DNA of 64,000 nt from Neobacillus sp. SuZ13 (GTDB taxonomy: Bacteria; Bacillota; Bacilli; Bacillales; Cytobacillaceae). Each line of letters opens with the position of its first letter. The stretch's first letter is position 1. The translations under genes and the position numbers were made by a program. Shown piece by piece: positions 25,415 through 33,467 of this stretch. The notes beneath the pieces were generated by a model. It was not told the DNA's origin, did not search any database, and saw only the letters and a program-made list of their open reading frames with translations. The stretch is from contig NZ_CP126107.1 in NCBI RefSeq assembly GCF_030123365.1, forward strand, positions 4,673,501 to 4,737,500. The letters run 5' to 3'.

Positions 25415-26113
25415 TCAAATGGATTTTGTTTTATCATTTGCAAAATTTGTTTTCTTTTTAAAGTGCGGAAGTCCGCCCCTCCAGAATTTAAATAGTTTTA
25501 ATCCTGCTAGAATAGCATACCCGATACGAAACTGAATAATACATGTTATTCTTGTCTGAATAACGGCCGCCTGAAAGTGTGGAGTCACCGTTATTTTTGG
25601 CATTTCTTTCAGTTTTAAATAATGACTAATAAGACCTATAATGCTCCCTTTAAATGCCCAAATGGCACCCGTTATCGTGCCAGTGTGTGCTGCATCTCCT
25701 AAACCAATCAAAGTATTCCACTCAAAGCCTTTCAAAGTAACTTTTCGAAAAAAACTCCTTACAATCCGGTGTAACCCAAACACATGATGCAGTAATTTTT
25801 TTGCATTCGAAAAATTACCTTCAACATCTTCAGCTGTGAATTGCTTGGATTCTCCGCTAGTTGCTTCAGCTGAGGAATCACCCATACTAGTTTTACTTTT
25901 TACAACAATGCTAGGAGAATTATCATCCACTTTTATTAACGGAACGGTAATTGTATATTTTATTAATCCAAACCAAATCTTAAATTTTACCTTTAAATCA
26001 TCATTGTCATTATGATGATAATAATTAATTAGTATTGTTAATTTAGTAAAAAGAATGAGAATGAAAAAGAGCAATAGAATCGACAGAACTACAAGCACCC
26101 AGAACAATTTCAA
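25415..26113 (-). CDS. ytfI: DUF2953 membrane-anchored protein YtfI
   Basis: A 232-residue protein with one N-terminal transmembrane helix (residues about 4-24), then a domain of the DUF2953 type with FKIWFGLIKYT, GLGDAAHTGTITGAIWAFKG and a second hydrophobic C-terminal stretch. The start is a TTG at 26111-26113, the first possible codon after an in-frame stop, with AAAGG upstream. It precedes ytfJ by 17 bp in one transcription unit. The function is unknown; the link to ytfJ suggests a sporulation role. Confidence 0.84.
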   Translation of the reverse strand: MKLFWVLVVLSILLLFFILILFTKLTILINYYHHNDNDDLKVKFKIWFGLIKYTITVPLIKVDDNSPSIVVKSKTSMGDSSAEATSGESKQFTAEDVEGNFSNAKKLLHHVFGLHRIVRSFFRKVTLKGFEWNTLIGLGDAAHTGTITGAIWAFKGSIIGLISHYLKLKEMPKITVTPHFQAAVIQTRITCIIQFRIGYAILAGLKLFKFWRGGLPHFKKKTNFANDKTKSI

Positions 26114-26150
26114 TCACAACCTTTCAGCGGGTAGTATTTGCTTTTCCATA

Positions 26151-26187
26151 AAAAAATAAACCTACCAACAAATGTTGATAGGTTTAT
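26151..26187 (-). terminator. Terminator after sppA-yteJ
   Basis: TAAACCTATCAACA pairs with GTTGGTAGGTTTA around a 3-nt loop (one G-U pair), followed by TTTTTT on the minus strand. Confidence 0.87.
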
Positions 26188-26189
26188 GC

Positions 26190-26657
26190 TCACCGTTCCA
26201 CATGTATGACTGAAGTGTCGGTGAACAGATCATGCAAGCCTTGTTTTTTAGGTAAAAAAGCAATAATTATATATCCAATGATGATCGTTGATGAAATAAA
26301 TCGACCAATCCATTCACGAAAGAGAATTGTTCCCCATGTCATTTGATTACTTTTTAAATCAACTACTTTCAAACCAAACACCATTTTTCCTAAAGTTTGA
26401 TTTAGATACTTTGTCATTAACACGAAATAAAAATAGAAGATTAACGCGGATGCGATTGAAGCTGGAGCAAACATGGACGATTCCGATAAAGAAAAATCCT
26501 GCATTCGAAAAACTGGTTTAATCAACATCCTAACAATACTTCCCACTACCACCAAATCAAGAAGATAAGCCCAAAAGCGCATCCAGAAGCCCGCATATCG
26601 AAAGGAAGGTTCCTCTTTTCTGTCGTTCGAGTATTCTTGATACTCATTCATTTCCAT
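26190..26657 (-). CDS. yteJ: RDD family membrane protein YteJ
   Basis: A 155-residue membrane protein with the RDD fold (AGFWMRFWAYLLDLVVVG, here with R and two D-type positions) and three or four transmembrane helices. NQTLGKMVFGLKVVD and REWIGRF are typical family motifs. In B. subtilis YteJ acts with SppA, and here it also follows sppA by 12 bp, so the pair is an operon. GGGGGAG precedes the ATG. Confidence 0.9.
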   Translation of the reverse strand: MEMNEYQEYSNDRKEEPSFRYAGFWMRFWAYLLDLVVVGSIVRMLIKPVFRMQDFSLSESSMFAPASIASALIFYFYFVLMTKYLNQTLGKMVFGLKVVDLKSNQMTWGTILFREWIGRFISSTIIIGYIIIAFLPKKQGLHDLFTDTSVIHVER

Positions 26658-26669
26658 GGATACTCCCCC

Positions 26670-27680
26670 CTATTCCGCATATAGGTACATAAGTCGCGGA
26701 GAATTTGGTCTTGATAGGACCTTCAATAAGCCAGCCATTTCCATATCTATACCCATTAATTTCTTTGCCTGCATTGTAAATAAGGATCCCAGCCCAAGTG
26801 AGTCTGAATAACGAACAACTTGTGCACCTTTAAGTTTCTCTTGTTTTTTCATATATTTCACCACATCGTCTAAGTAGCCAAAACCATCAATTAACTGCAA
26901 TTCCTTGGCTTGGCGGCCATCATAGACACGTCCATCTGCAATTTTTTTTACCTGCGTGATTGGGAGCTTCCTTCCCTCTGAAATAACTTTGACAAATCCT
27001 TGATATGAATTATTTATCATCGACTGTAAGATTTGTCGTTCTTCCTCGGTCATTTTTCTTGTTGGGCTCATAATGTCCTTATGCTTTCCACTTTTAATCG
27101 TAACAAAGTCAACACCATATTTATCAGCTAGCCCTTTATAATTGATCCCTTCCATAATCACACCGAGACTGCCAGTCATTGTCTCGGGACTGGCATAAAT
27201 CTTTTTAGCTGCTGTTGAAATATAATATCCTCCCGAGGCGGCCATGGACCCCATTGAGATATAGACTGGCTTTTTAGTCTCTTTTTGAATTTCAGTTAGT
27301 TTATCATGAATTTCTGCACTTTCAACCACTCCGCCTCCGGGAGAATTGACTTTAATAATTATTCCTTTTACCGAATCATCGTCTTTAATATAGTTTAACT
27401 TTTTCATGAAGTCCTGATGATTGAAGCCAGAACTTTGCAGGATTGAGCCAGTTTCCCCTGTATCCTGGATGACCCCATTTACATCAAGAATCACTATCTT
27501 CTTTAATTCATTCCCTTCATTGACCACCTCTTCTGTAAAGGGCTGCTCCGCCGAAGCCATAAAATCAGTGAAATTTGTTTCCCATCCTTTAAAGGCAAAA
27601 GAGGATAAAAAATTAATGACCACCGAGAAGAAAAATAACGCTGCTGCAATCCCTAGTGCGGCCCACCGTTTTCCATTCAT
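26670..27680 (-). CDS. sppA: Signal peptide peptidase SppA
   Basis: A membrane-bound serine protease of 336 residues that degrades cleaved signal peptides and contributes to envelope-stress and antimicrobial resistance. It has an N-terminal transmembrane anchor (residues about 8-26), then the S49 fold: VNSPGGGVVESAEI, the nucleophile serine in MGSMAASGGYYISTAA and the catalytic lysine in TIKSGKHKDIMSP. GGGGGACAT lies about 10 bases before the ATG. It is co-transcribed with yteJ. Confidence 0.95.
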   Translation of the reverse strand: MNGKRWAALGIAAALFFFSVVINFLSSFAFKGWETNFTDFMASAEQPFTEEVVNEGNELKKIVILDVNGVIQDTGETGSILQSSGFNHQDFMKKLNYIKDDDSVKGIIIKVNSPGGGVVESAEIHDKLTEIQKETKKPVYISMGSMAASGGYYISTAAKKIYASPETMTGSLGVIMEGINYKGLADKYGVDFVTIKSGKHKDIMSPTRKMTEEERQILQSMINNSYQGFVKVISEGRKLPITQVKKIADGRVYDGRQAKELQLIDGFGYLDDVVKYMKKQEKLKGAQVVRYSDSLGLGSLFTMQAKKLMGIDMEMAGLLKVLSRPNSPRLMYLYAE

Positions 27681-27843
27681 AAATACGTATGTCCCCCTTT
27701 TTTGTTCATCTTAAAATTAAGTCCTATTTCATATTGTCTCAATAAAATGCTAAACTAATTTCAGACTAGCATTATTTCTTAGAGAATATTTTCGTGATGG
27801 GGATAATGTTACATAGATCTCATTTACCAGGGAGGTAGATAAT

Positions 27844-28647
27844 ATGGAGAATAGACGCAATATTTACTTTTATCACAAACGAGATTCGGACATGCTTTCA
27901 AAAGTTGCTCCGCTTATAGATATAGCAAATCGATATGGATTTACAATTGTCACTGATTACCGAAAGGCAAATATCATTGCCAGTGTTGGTGATGATGGAA
28001 CATTTCTACAAGCAGTTAGAAAAACTGGCTTCCGGGATGATTGCCTTTATACGGGGATTTCAACTGAGGATACCTTGAGTATGTATTGTGATTTCCGAAT
28101 TAATGATAGATCTAAAATGATTGATGCGATTATCACCAATGAAAATATAAAAGTGCGCCGTTATCCGTTAATTGAAGTAGAAGTTGATGGTCAAGGGACG
28201 TTTCCTTGCTTAAACGAATTCAGCATTCGCTCTTCAATCATCAAGACACTGGTAGTAGATGTCTACATTGACCAGCTTCACTTAGAAACCTTCCGTGGTG
28301 ATGGACTTATTGTCGCAACACCAACTGGTAGTACTGGCTATAATAAATCGGTGAATGGTTCGATAGTTGATCCACTTCTTCCATGCATGCAGGTGAGTGA
28401 AGTAGCCTCTGTTAATACCAATAATTATCGAACACTTGGTTCGTCCTTTATTGTTGGCAGTGAAAGAACACTTACGCTTAAAGTAATATCTGAAGGCAAT
28501 GACCATCCAACAATGGGCATGGATAATGAGGCATTAAGCATCCGTCACGTGGAGAAAATCAGCATAAAAATAAGCGATAAAAAGTTAAAAACACTTAAAC
28601 TAAAAGATAATTCTTTCTGGGAAAAAGTAAAGCGGTCTTTCCTTTAA
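27844..28647 (+). CDS. nadK: NAD kinase (second Bacillus type)
   Basis: The enzyme phosphorylates NAD to NADP. The 267-residue protein has the family layout: N-terminal domain with VGDDGTFLQA in the place of the usual GGDGT loop, then LNEFSIRSS (the NE/D motif) and GDGLIVATPTGSTGYNKS. The aspartate for glycine change in GDDGT is noted below. It corresponds to B. subtilis YtdI/NadK2 by location and length. GGGAGGTAG precedes the ATG. It is divergent from sppA. Confidence 0.92.
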   Translation: MENRRNIYFYHKRDSDMLSKVAPLIDIANRYGFTIVTDYRKANIIASVGDDGTFLQAVRKTGFRDDCLYTGISTEDTLSMYCDFRINDRSKMIDAIITNENIKVRRYPLIEVEVDGQGTFPCLNEFSIRSSIIKTLVVDVYIDQLHLETFRGDGLIVATPTGSTGYNKSVNGSIVDPLLPCMQVSEVASVNTNNYRTLGSSFIVGSERTLTLKVISEGNDHPTMGMDNEALSIRHVEKISIKISDKKLKTLKLKDNSFWEKVKRSFL

Positions 28648-28663
28648 AAAGAGACAGTTACTC

Positions 28664-28701
28664 ACAAAAAAACCTTATCCAAGGAAGCGGATAAGGTTTT
28701 T
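28664..28701. terminator. Bidirectional terminator between nadK and rarD
   Basis: AAAAACCTTATCC and GGATAAGGTTTTT form a 13-bp stem with an 8-nt loop, usable on both strands between convergent genes. Confidence 0.9.
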
Positions 28702-28703
28702 CA

Positions 28704-29636
28704 TTATATGCTAGTGCCCTTCTCTTTTCGTAAATGGAACGATTGTGAAGGTAACAACTTTGTTTTTGATAAAGAATAAATCGTTAATGCTGACCAAATG
28801 AAGATAAAGGATAGTAATTGTATTTTTGAAAAATGTTCATGATAGACAAATACGCCTAAAAGTAAAGTTAATGTCGGAGCAATATATTGCAAAAAACCTA
28901 ATAATGATAAAGGGATTTTTTGTGCGCCTTTTGCAAAATAAAGGAGCGGTACTGCCGTTGCAACCCCAGCACCCATTAATAGCAGGTCAGTTGGAATCCC
29001 AGCGTTTAAAAAGTCATTGGTGCCGCTAATAAATAAAAATCCAATATATATAACAGCAATCGGTGTAATCACTAGAGTTTCTAAGGTTAGCCCTACTTCA
29101 GAATCCACATTGATCAACTTTTTCGCTAATCCATATAATCCAAAGGAAAGAGCTAACACAATCGCAATCCACGGAAACTGCCCATGGGAAATAGAAATAA
29201 TTAATACCCCAATTGCTGCTAAGACGAATGATACGTATTGGTAAACCGTTAATTTTTCTTTAAGCACAATCATCCCTAATAAAATACTGATTAATGGATT
29301 GATATAATAACCAAGACTCGCTTCAATCATATGACCGCTGTTAACCGCCCAGATATAAATGAACCAGTTCACACTGATTAACAGGGAAGCAATTGTCAAA
29401 GCGCCCATTTGTTTTTTATTTTTCGCAAAACCTTTAATTGTGCTAAGAAAAAGTCCCCATTTTTTGGTTAGGAGAAGAACGACGACCATAAAAATAAACG
29501 ACCAAACAACACGACTGGCTAGGATTTCTTTAGCATTAACATGGTCTAATAGCTTCCAATAGATTGGCAATAATCCCCAAAGTAAATAGGAAAAGCCGGC
29601 ATGAATGACTCCTTTTTGCGTTTCTGTCTTTTTCAT
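28704..29636 (-). CDS. rarD: RarD-type EamA family transporter
   Basis: A ten-helix membrane protein of the drug/metabolite transporter superfamily, 310 residues. It begins KKTETQKGVIHAGFSYLLWGLLPIYWK, the typical RarD start, and includes NWFIYIWAVNSGHMIEASLGYYINPL and a second EamA repeat with LGFLQYIAPTLTLLLGVFVYHE in pieces (LQYIAPTLTLLLG). The substrate is unknown. GGGGC lies about 10 bases before the ATG. It is not part of the B. subtilis order at this place. Confidence 0.9.
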   Translation of the reverse strand: MKKTETQKGVIHAGFSYLLWGLLPIYWKLLDHVNAKEILASRVVWSFIFMVVVLLLTKKWGLFLSTIKGFAKNKKQMGALTIASLLISVNWFIYIWAVNSGHMIEASLGYYINPLISILLGMIVLKEKLTVYQYVSFVLAAIGVLIISISHGQFPWIAIVLALSFGLYGLAKKLINVDSEVGLTLETLVITPIAVIYIGFLFISGTNDFLNAGIPTDLLLMGAGVATAVPLLYFAKGAQKIPLSLLGFLQYIAPTLTLLLGVFVYHEHFSKIQLLSFIFIWSALTIYSLSKTKLLPSQSFHLRKEKGTSI

Positions 29637-29726
29637 ATTTGTACGAGCCCCTATTCTTTCTAGTTTCGAAATAATTTCTATTATAACGCGAAATTATATA
29701 AAAAGGGGAATTTTTTACTTCCAAGA

Positions 29727-29998
29727 ACAAAAAGCGCTAGCGCCCGTTTAGCGGCGTATGGACTGGAGCGCTCCAACCGAGATAAAGGAAAATAGAAAAG
29801 CGGAAGCGCCTTGCTCAGGGGGGACAGGCATAAGACGAGCCGGCATGAAGGTTGCTTTTTGACCTTCAGGACGGATTGGCTTATGACCCCGAGCCCCTAG
29901 GCGCTGGAGCTAGACAACACGAAGAGCGTTAGCGATTCTCTGTTGACTTATCGTAGGGCGGAGAGCGAAGTACACTAGCCGCTGGGCACTGGAGCTGG
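29727..29998 (+). repeat. Composite repeat: second-subtype copy interrupted by a first-subtype copy
   Basis: The outer part matches the 11329-11479 element: AAAAGCGCTAGCGCCC, AGCGGCGTATGG, TGGAGCGCTCCA, GATAAAGGAA, then ACGAAGAGC, GTTGACTTATCG and GGAGAGCGAAG. The match breaks after GATAAAGGAA at 29790 and resumes at about 29917. The inserted piece has the start (AAAAGCGGAAGCGCC) and end (TAGGCGCTGGAGCTAGACA) of the 10174-10414 element and its TGAAGGT/ACCTTCA hairpin. One repeat has therefore inserted into another. Confidence 0.8.
29791..29917 (+). mobile_element. Inserted short palindromic element (MITE-like)
   Basis: About 122-127 bp with imperfect inverted ends and an internal hairpin lie inside another repeat, exactly where the uninterrupted copy at about 11390-11393 is continuous. 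It encodes nothing, so any movement would need a transposase from elsewhere. A target duplication cannot be defined with certainty; only one or two A residues could qualify. Confidence 0.6.
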
Positions 29999-30055
29999 AT
30001 TCAGAGATCTAAGTCAATTTATACACAATTAAATATTTTATAATTTCCTATCCAA

Positions 30056-30088
30056 TAAAAATAAGCAGACGCTTGACCGCCTGCTTAC
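30056..30088 (-). terminator. Terminator after the acyl-CoA synthetase gene
   Basis: AAGCAGGCG pairs with CGTCTGCTT (one G-U pair) around a short loop on the minus strand, followed by ATTTTTATT. Confidence 0.8.
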
Positions 30089-30101
30089 TCTCTAACTTGC
30101 C

Positions 30102-31688
30102 TTATGCTTGTTTCGCTCCCTCAAGTTCCTTTTTCCGAAGTTCAATCCGACGAATTTTCCCAGAGGTAGTTTTAGGAAGCTCAGTAATATATTCTATTTT
30201 CCGTGGATACTTATATGGTGCTGTAAGGGTTTTCACATGTTCCTGTAAAGTTTTTGTTAATTCAGGGTCGGTGGAATCCACATCGTCTTTTAAGACAACA
30301 AATGCTTTGACAATAAAGCCGCGAATCTCATCCGGACTCGCCACGACTGCACATTCCTTAACAAAAGGATGTTTAACAAGCGCATCCTCTACTTCAAATG
30401 GTCCAATCGTATACCCAGAGCTGATAATAATATCATCTCCACGGCCCTCAAACCAGAAATAGCCTTCTTCGTCCATTTTTGCCTTATCACCGGTTACATA
30501 ATAATCACCGCGGAACTGCATCGCAGTTCTTTCCGGATCTTTATAATAGTTTTTAAATAAAGCTGGCGTTTCAACATGGACGGCGATATCGCCCACTTCA
30601 CCGACTGAACACACCTGGCCCTCTTCGTTAATGATTTCAACCCTGTTCCCAGGGGTCGGCTTGCCCATAGACCCAGATTTCAATTCCATACCTTTGGTAA
30701 CCCCTACAAGTAAGGTATTCTCTGTTTGTCCATAACCGTCACGGACATCAATATTAAAATGTTTTCTAAACGTATCAATTACTTCTCGATTTAAAGGTTC
30801 ACCTGCAGAGACAGCACTATGAAGATTTGGTAATTGGTAATCAGCTAAATTATCTACCTTCGCCATTAGTCGATATTCCGTCGGTGTACAGCAAAGGACA
30901 TTTACATTATATTTTTGGAGGAGACTCAAATATTTTTTCGGTTCAAATTTTCCGTTGTAAACTAATCCTGTTCCACCGGAGCCAAGAACAGATAAGAATG
31001 GGCTCCAAATCCATTTTTGCCAGCCAGGGCCGGCAGTTGCCCAAACCGTGTCACCTTCTTCAATACAAAGCCACTGTGGAGCAGCTGTTTTTAAATGAGC
31101 ATATGCCCAGCCATGTGTATGGACAACCCCTTTAGGATTCCCTGTTGTTCCAGACGTATAGGATAAAAAGGCCATATCTTCTCTAAGGGTGTCCGCTTGT
31201 TCGAAGCTTTCGGAAGCAGCTGCCATCTCTGTTTCCAAGTCAATCCAGCCCGGTTCAGTTCCACCGATCGTCAATCTTACCAATGGCTGGGATTTGCTGA
31301 TATTTTCAAATTGATCCACGTAGGGATAATAACTAATCACACCTTTTACATCGCCGTGTGTAATCCGGTAATGCAGATCTTTTTCCTTTAACATTTCCGA
31401 ACTTGGGATAACGACCATCCCCGCTTTTAAAGCGGCCAAATAAACGACATATGCTTCAATAAGACGCGGTACGATGACAAGGACCACATCTCCCTTATCT
31501 AGGCCATTCTTAGCTAACACATTTGCCGCTTGATTCACTTTTTTTACTAATTGTTCGTATGTAACATGCTGGGTTTCTCCTGCCTCATTCTCCCACTTCA
31601 ATGCCACTCTGTTCGGTTGCTTAGCAAAACGCTCCATTTCTGAAACTAGATTATACTTTTCTGGTGCAATTAAATCTTCCCGCTTCAT
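30102..31688 (-). CDS. ytcI: Acyl-CoA synthetase (AMP-forming), YtcI/MbcS type
   Basis: An adenylate-forming enzyme of 528 residues that activates a carboxylic acid to its CoA thioester. Motifs: P-loop YTSGTTGNPKGVVHTH, the A5 region DGYGQTEN, the hinge YYVTGDKAKMDEEGY and the catalytic lysine near the end, PKTTSGKIRR. The TAGPGWQKWIWSPF region is the medium- or branched-chain type seen in MbcS-like enzymes, so a short, branched or medium-chain fatty acid is likely. GGGGGAG precedes the ATG. Confidence 0.9.
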   Translation of the reverse strand: MKREDLIAPEKYNLVSEMERFAKQPNRVALKWENEAGETQHVTYEQLVKKVNQAANVLAKNGLDKGDVVLVIVPRLIEAYVVYLAALKAGMVVIPSSEMLKEKDLHYRITHGDVKGVISYYPYVDQFENISKSQPLVRLTIGGTEPGWIDLETEMAAASESFEQADTLREDMAFLSYTSGTTGNPKGVVHTHGWAYAHLKTAAPQWLCIEEGDTVWATAGPGWQKWIWSPFLSVLGSGGTGLVYNGKFEPKKYLSLLQKYNVNVLCCTPTEYRLMAKVDNLADYQLPNLHSAVSAGEPLNREVIDTFRKHFNIDVRDGYGQTENTLLVGVTKGMELKSGSMGKPTPGNRVEIINEEGQVCSVGEVGDIAVHVETPALFKNYYKDPERTAMQFRGDYYVTGDKAKMDEEGYFWFEGRGDDIIISSGYTIGPFEVEDALVKHPFVKECAVVASPDEIRGFIVKAFVVLKDDVDSTDPELTKTLQEHVKTLTAPYKYPRKIEYITELPKTTSGKIRRIELRKKELEGAKQA

Positions 31689-31769
31689 GCTTCTCCCCCT
31701 AATGATATTTTATTTTTATCCTACAATTTTAATTATACAAAATTATTAGATAATTTTAAATTATTATCT

Positions 31770-31878
31770 AAAAAGCGGAATCACCCGTTTTGCGACGTAT
31801 GGACTGGAGCGATTCGATGTTGACTTATCGAAGGGAGAAGCGCGAAGTACACTAGTCGCAGGGTGATGGAGCTGGATT
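31770..31878 (+). repeat. Palindromic intergenic repeat, short form of the second subtype (copy 5)
   Basis: A compact relative of the 11329-11479 element. Outer stem: ATCACCC (31780-31786) with GGGTGAT (31861-31867). Inner stem: TGCGAC (31791-31796) with GTCGCA (31855-31860). It keeps GTATGGACTGGAGCG, GATGTTGACTTATCG and CGCGAAGTACACTAG but lacks the CTCCAACCGAGATAAAGGAA segment. Stem sequences differ from the other copies yet still pair. Confidence 0.75.
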
Positions 31879-31898
31879 GTTTTCTATGTAATAGAAAC

Positions 31899-31933
31899 AA
31901 AAAAGAGAGCGCGGGAAACCCCACGCTCTCTGT
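31899..31933 (-). terminator. Terminator after the SASP gene
   Basis: AGAGAGCG and CGCTCTCT with inner GGG/CCC pairing on the minus strand, followed by six T residues. Confidence 0.88.
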
Positions 31934-31954
31934 AGCCATCGTATTAATTTTTTA

Positions 31955-32161
31955 TTAACGAGAGAATCCGCCGCCTAATTGAGATTCAGCCATTGCTACT
32001 AGACGCTTTGTGATTTCACCACCAACAGATCCGTTGGCACGTGAAGTAGTGTCAGCTCCAAGATTTACACCAAATTCAGAAGCAATTTCATATTTCATTT
32101 GGCTAAGAGCTTGTTCAACACCAGGAACCAATAATTGATTTGAGTTGTTGTTGTTTGCCAT
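31955..32161 (-). CDS. sspA: Alpha/beta-type small acid-soluble spore protein
   Basis: A 68-residue DNA-binding protein that coats and protects spore DNA and is degraded by the Gpr protease at germination. It shows the Gpr site region YEIASEFGVNLG and the conserved LGADTTSRANGSVGGEITKRLVAMAE. AAGGAGGTG lies before the ATG. The locus next to thiI matches sspA of B. subtilis. A sigma-G promoter is visible upstream and a strong terminator downstream. Confidence 0.97.
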   Translation of the reverse strand: MANNNNSNQLLVPGVEQALSQMKYEIASEFGVNLGADTTSRANGSVGGEITKRLVAMAESQLGGGFSR

Positions 32162-32184
32162 GTGATATCACCTCCTTGTGAGTA

Positions 32185-32214
32185 TAGAATGTGTAGAACT
32201 TAAGATCTTCATTC
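32185..32214 (-). promoter_or_regulatory. Candidate sigma-G promoter of the SASP gene
   Basis: On the minus strand GAATG (32210-32214) and CATTCTA (32185-32191) are 18 bp apart, fitting the forespore sigma-G pattern (GNATR, spacer 18, CATNNTA). Forespore expression is the rule for alpha/beta SASPs. Confidence 0.65.
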
Positions 32215-32261
32215 TATAATCCAATTGGTAATTGTTCACAAAGTGTTCAAATTTTACCTTT

Positions 32262-33467
32262 TTAAAACAAATCGCTAAATTCTGATCGCTGTTTGTTATC
32301 CGGTTTGATCACAATTCTTTCTGTCTTCTGAACTGCTTCATGAATAAGAGGTTCAAAATCAAAGAAACTTTCAAAATGCTGAACCTTTTCCCTTTTTGGT
32401 TTTGTTTTTGGAGATGCAGGAACAAAGATGGTACAGCAATCCTCAAAAGGTCTGTTTGAGATTTCAAATGTATCAATTTCTTGAGCAATTTTTATAATAT
32501 CCGTTTTATCCATTGTAATCAACGGACGCAAAATTGGCGTATTCGTTACTTCATTGATTGCAAACATACTTTCTAATGTCTGGCTAGCCACCTGACCTAG
32601 GCTTTCACCGGTAATAATCGCAAGACCTTCATGTTTTTTTCGAATTTCGTCTGTAATTCGCAGCATCATTCTTCTTGTTGATGTCATCGAGTAATTTTCT
32701 GGTATTTGTTCGCGAATCGTTTGCTGAATATTTGTAAACGGGACAATGTGTAAGGTCAGTGAGCCATAAATTTCAGCTAGTTTTTGTGAAAGATCAATGA
32801 CCTTTTCTTTTGCTCTTTCACTCGTAAATGGCGGGCTGAAAAAATGGACTGCTTCCACTTCTACTCCCCTTTTCATTGCCAAATAGCCTGCAACAGGGCT
32901 GTCAATTCCGCCTGAAAGCATGAGCATAGCCTTTCCGCTTGACCCAACCGGAAGTCCGCCAGCACCTTGTATGGTTTGACAGGATAGGTAAATGGCTTCC
33001 TTTCTAACTTCAATCCGTAAATTAATATCAGGATTTTTCACATTAACTTTCAACCCCGGGATATTCTGCAGTAAATAGCCGCCGATGGTATGATTGATTC
33101 CATCTGTATCCAACTCAAACGATTTATCCGATCTTTTAGGAGTAATCTTAAAGGTCTGTCCATCTCTATATAGGGACCGAACCAATTCTAGCGAATTCTC
33201 CTTTAATGCCTCTAAACCTCTTTCTACCTTTATCGCAGGGCTAAAAGACTGGATTCCAAAAATATTCTTTAATTTATCATTTACTTCTGCACAGTCTTCA
33301 CCATTTAATAGGACATACATCCGGTCACGGCTTGCTTCCACTTTCACATTCGGGAAAGAAACGAGCGCGATCCTTACACTTTTTTTTAACTTATCTACAA
33401 ATTTATTGCGATTTCTGCCTTTTGTTGAGATTTCTCCATAACGTATTAGTATTCGTTCATAATCCAT
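32262..33467 (-). CDS. thiI: tRNA 4-thiouridine synthase ThiI
   Basis: ThiI adenylates U8 of tRNA and transfers sulfur to make 4-thiouridine; it also serves thiamine thiazole synthesis in some bacteria. The 401-residue protein has a ferredoxin-like N-domain and THUMP domain (about 60-165) and the PP-loop MLSGGIDSPVAGYLAMKRG. There is no C-terminal rhodanese domain, as is usual in Bacillus. The start codon abuts the stop of nifZ, so sulfur donor and user are translated together. Confidence 0.95.
   Translation of the reverse strand: MDYERILIRYGEISTKGRNRNKFVDKLKKSVRIALVSFPNVKVEASRDRMYVLLNGEDCAEVNDKLKNIFGIQSFSPAIKVERGLEALKENSLELVRSLYRDGQTFKITPKRSDKSFELDTDGINHTIGGYLLQNIPGLKVNVKNPDINLRIEVRKEAIYLSCQTIQGAGGLPVGSSGKAMLMLSGGIDSPVAGYLAMKRGVEVEAVHFFSPPFTSERAKEKVIDLSQKLAEIYGSLTLHIVPFTNIQQTIREQIPENYSMTSTRRMMLRITDEIRKKHEGLAIITGESLGQVASQTLESMFAINEVTNTPILRPLITMDKTDIIKIAQEIDTFEISNRPFEDCCTIFVPASPKTKPKREKVQHFESFFDFEPLIHEAVQKTERIVIKPDNKQRSEFSDLF

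Noticed and set aside
25152..25535. Plus-strand open frame with threonine-leucine repeats
   Set aside because: It is the antisense reading of the glutamine-glycine repeats of ytfJ, with no ribosome site.
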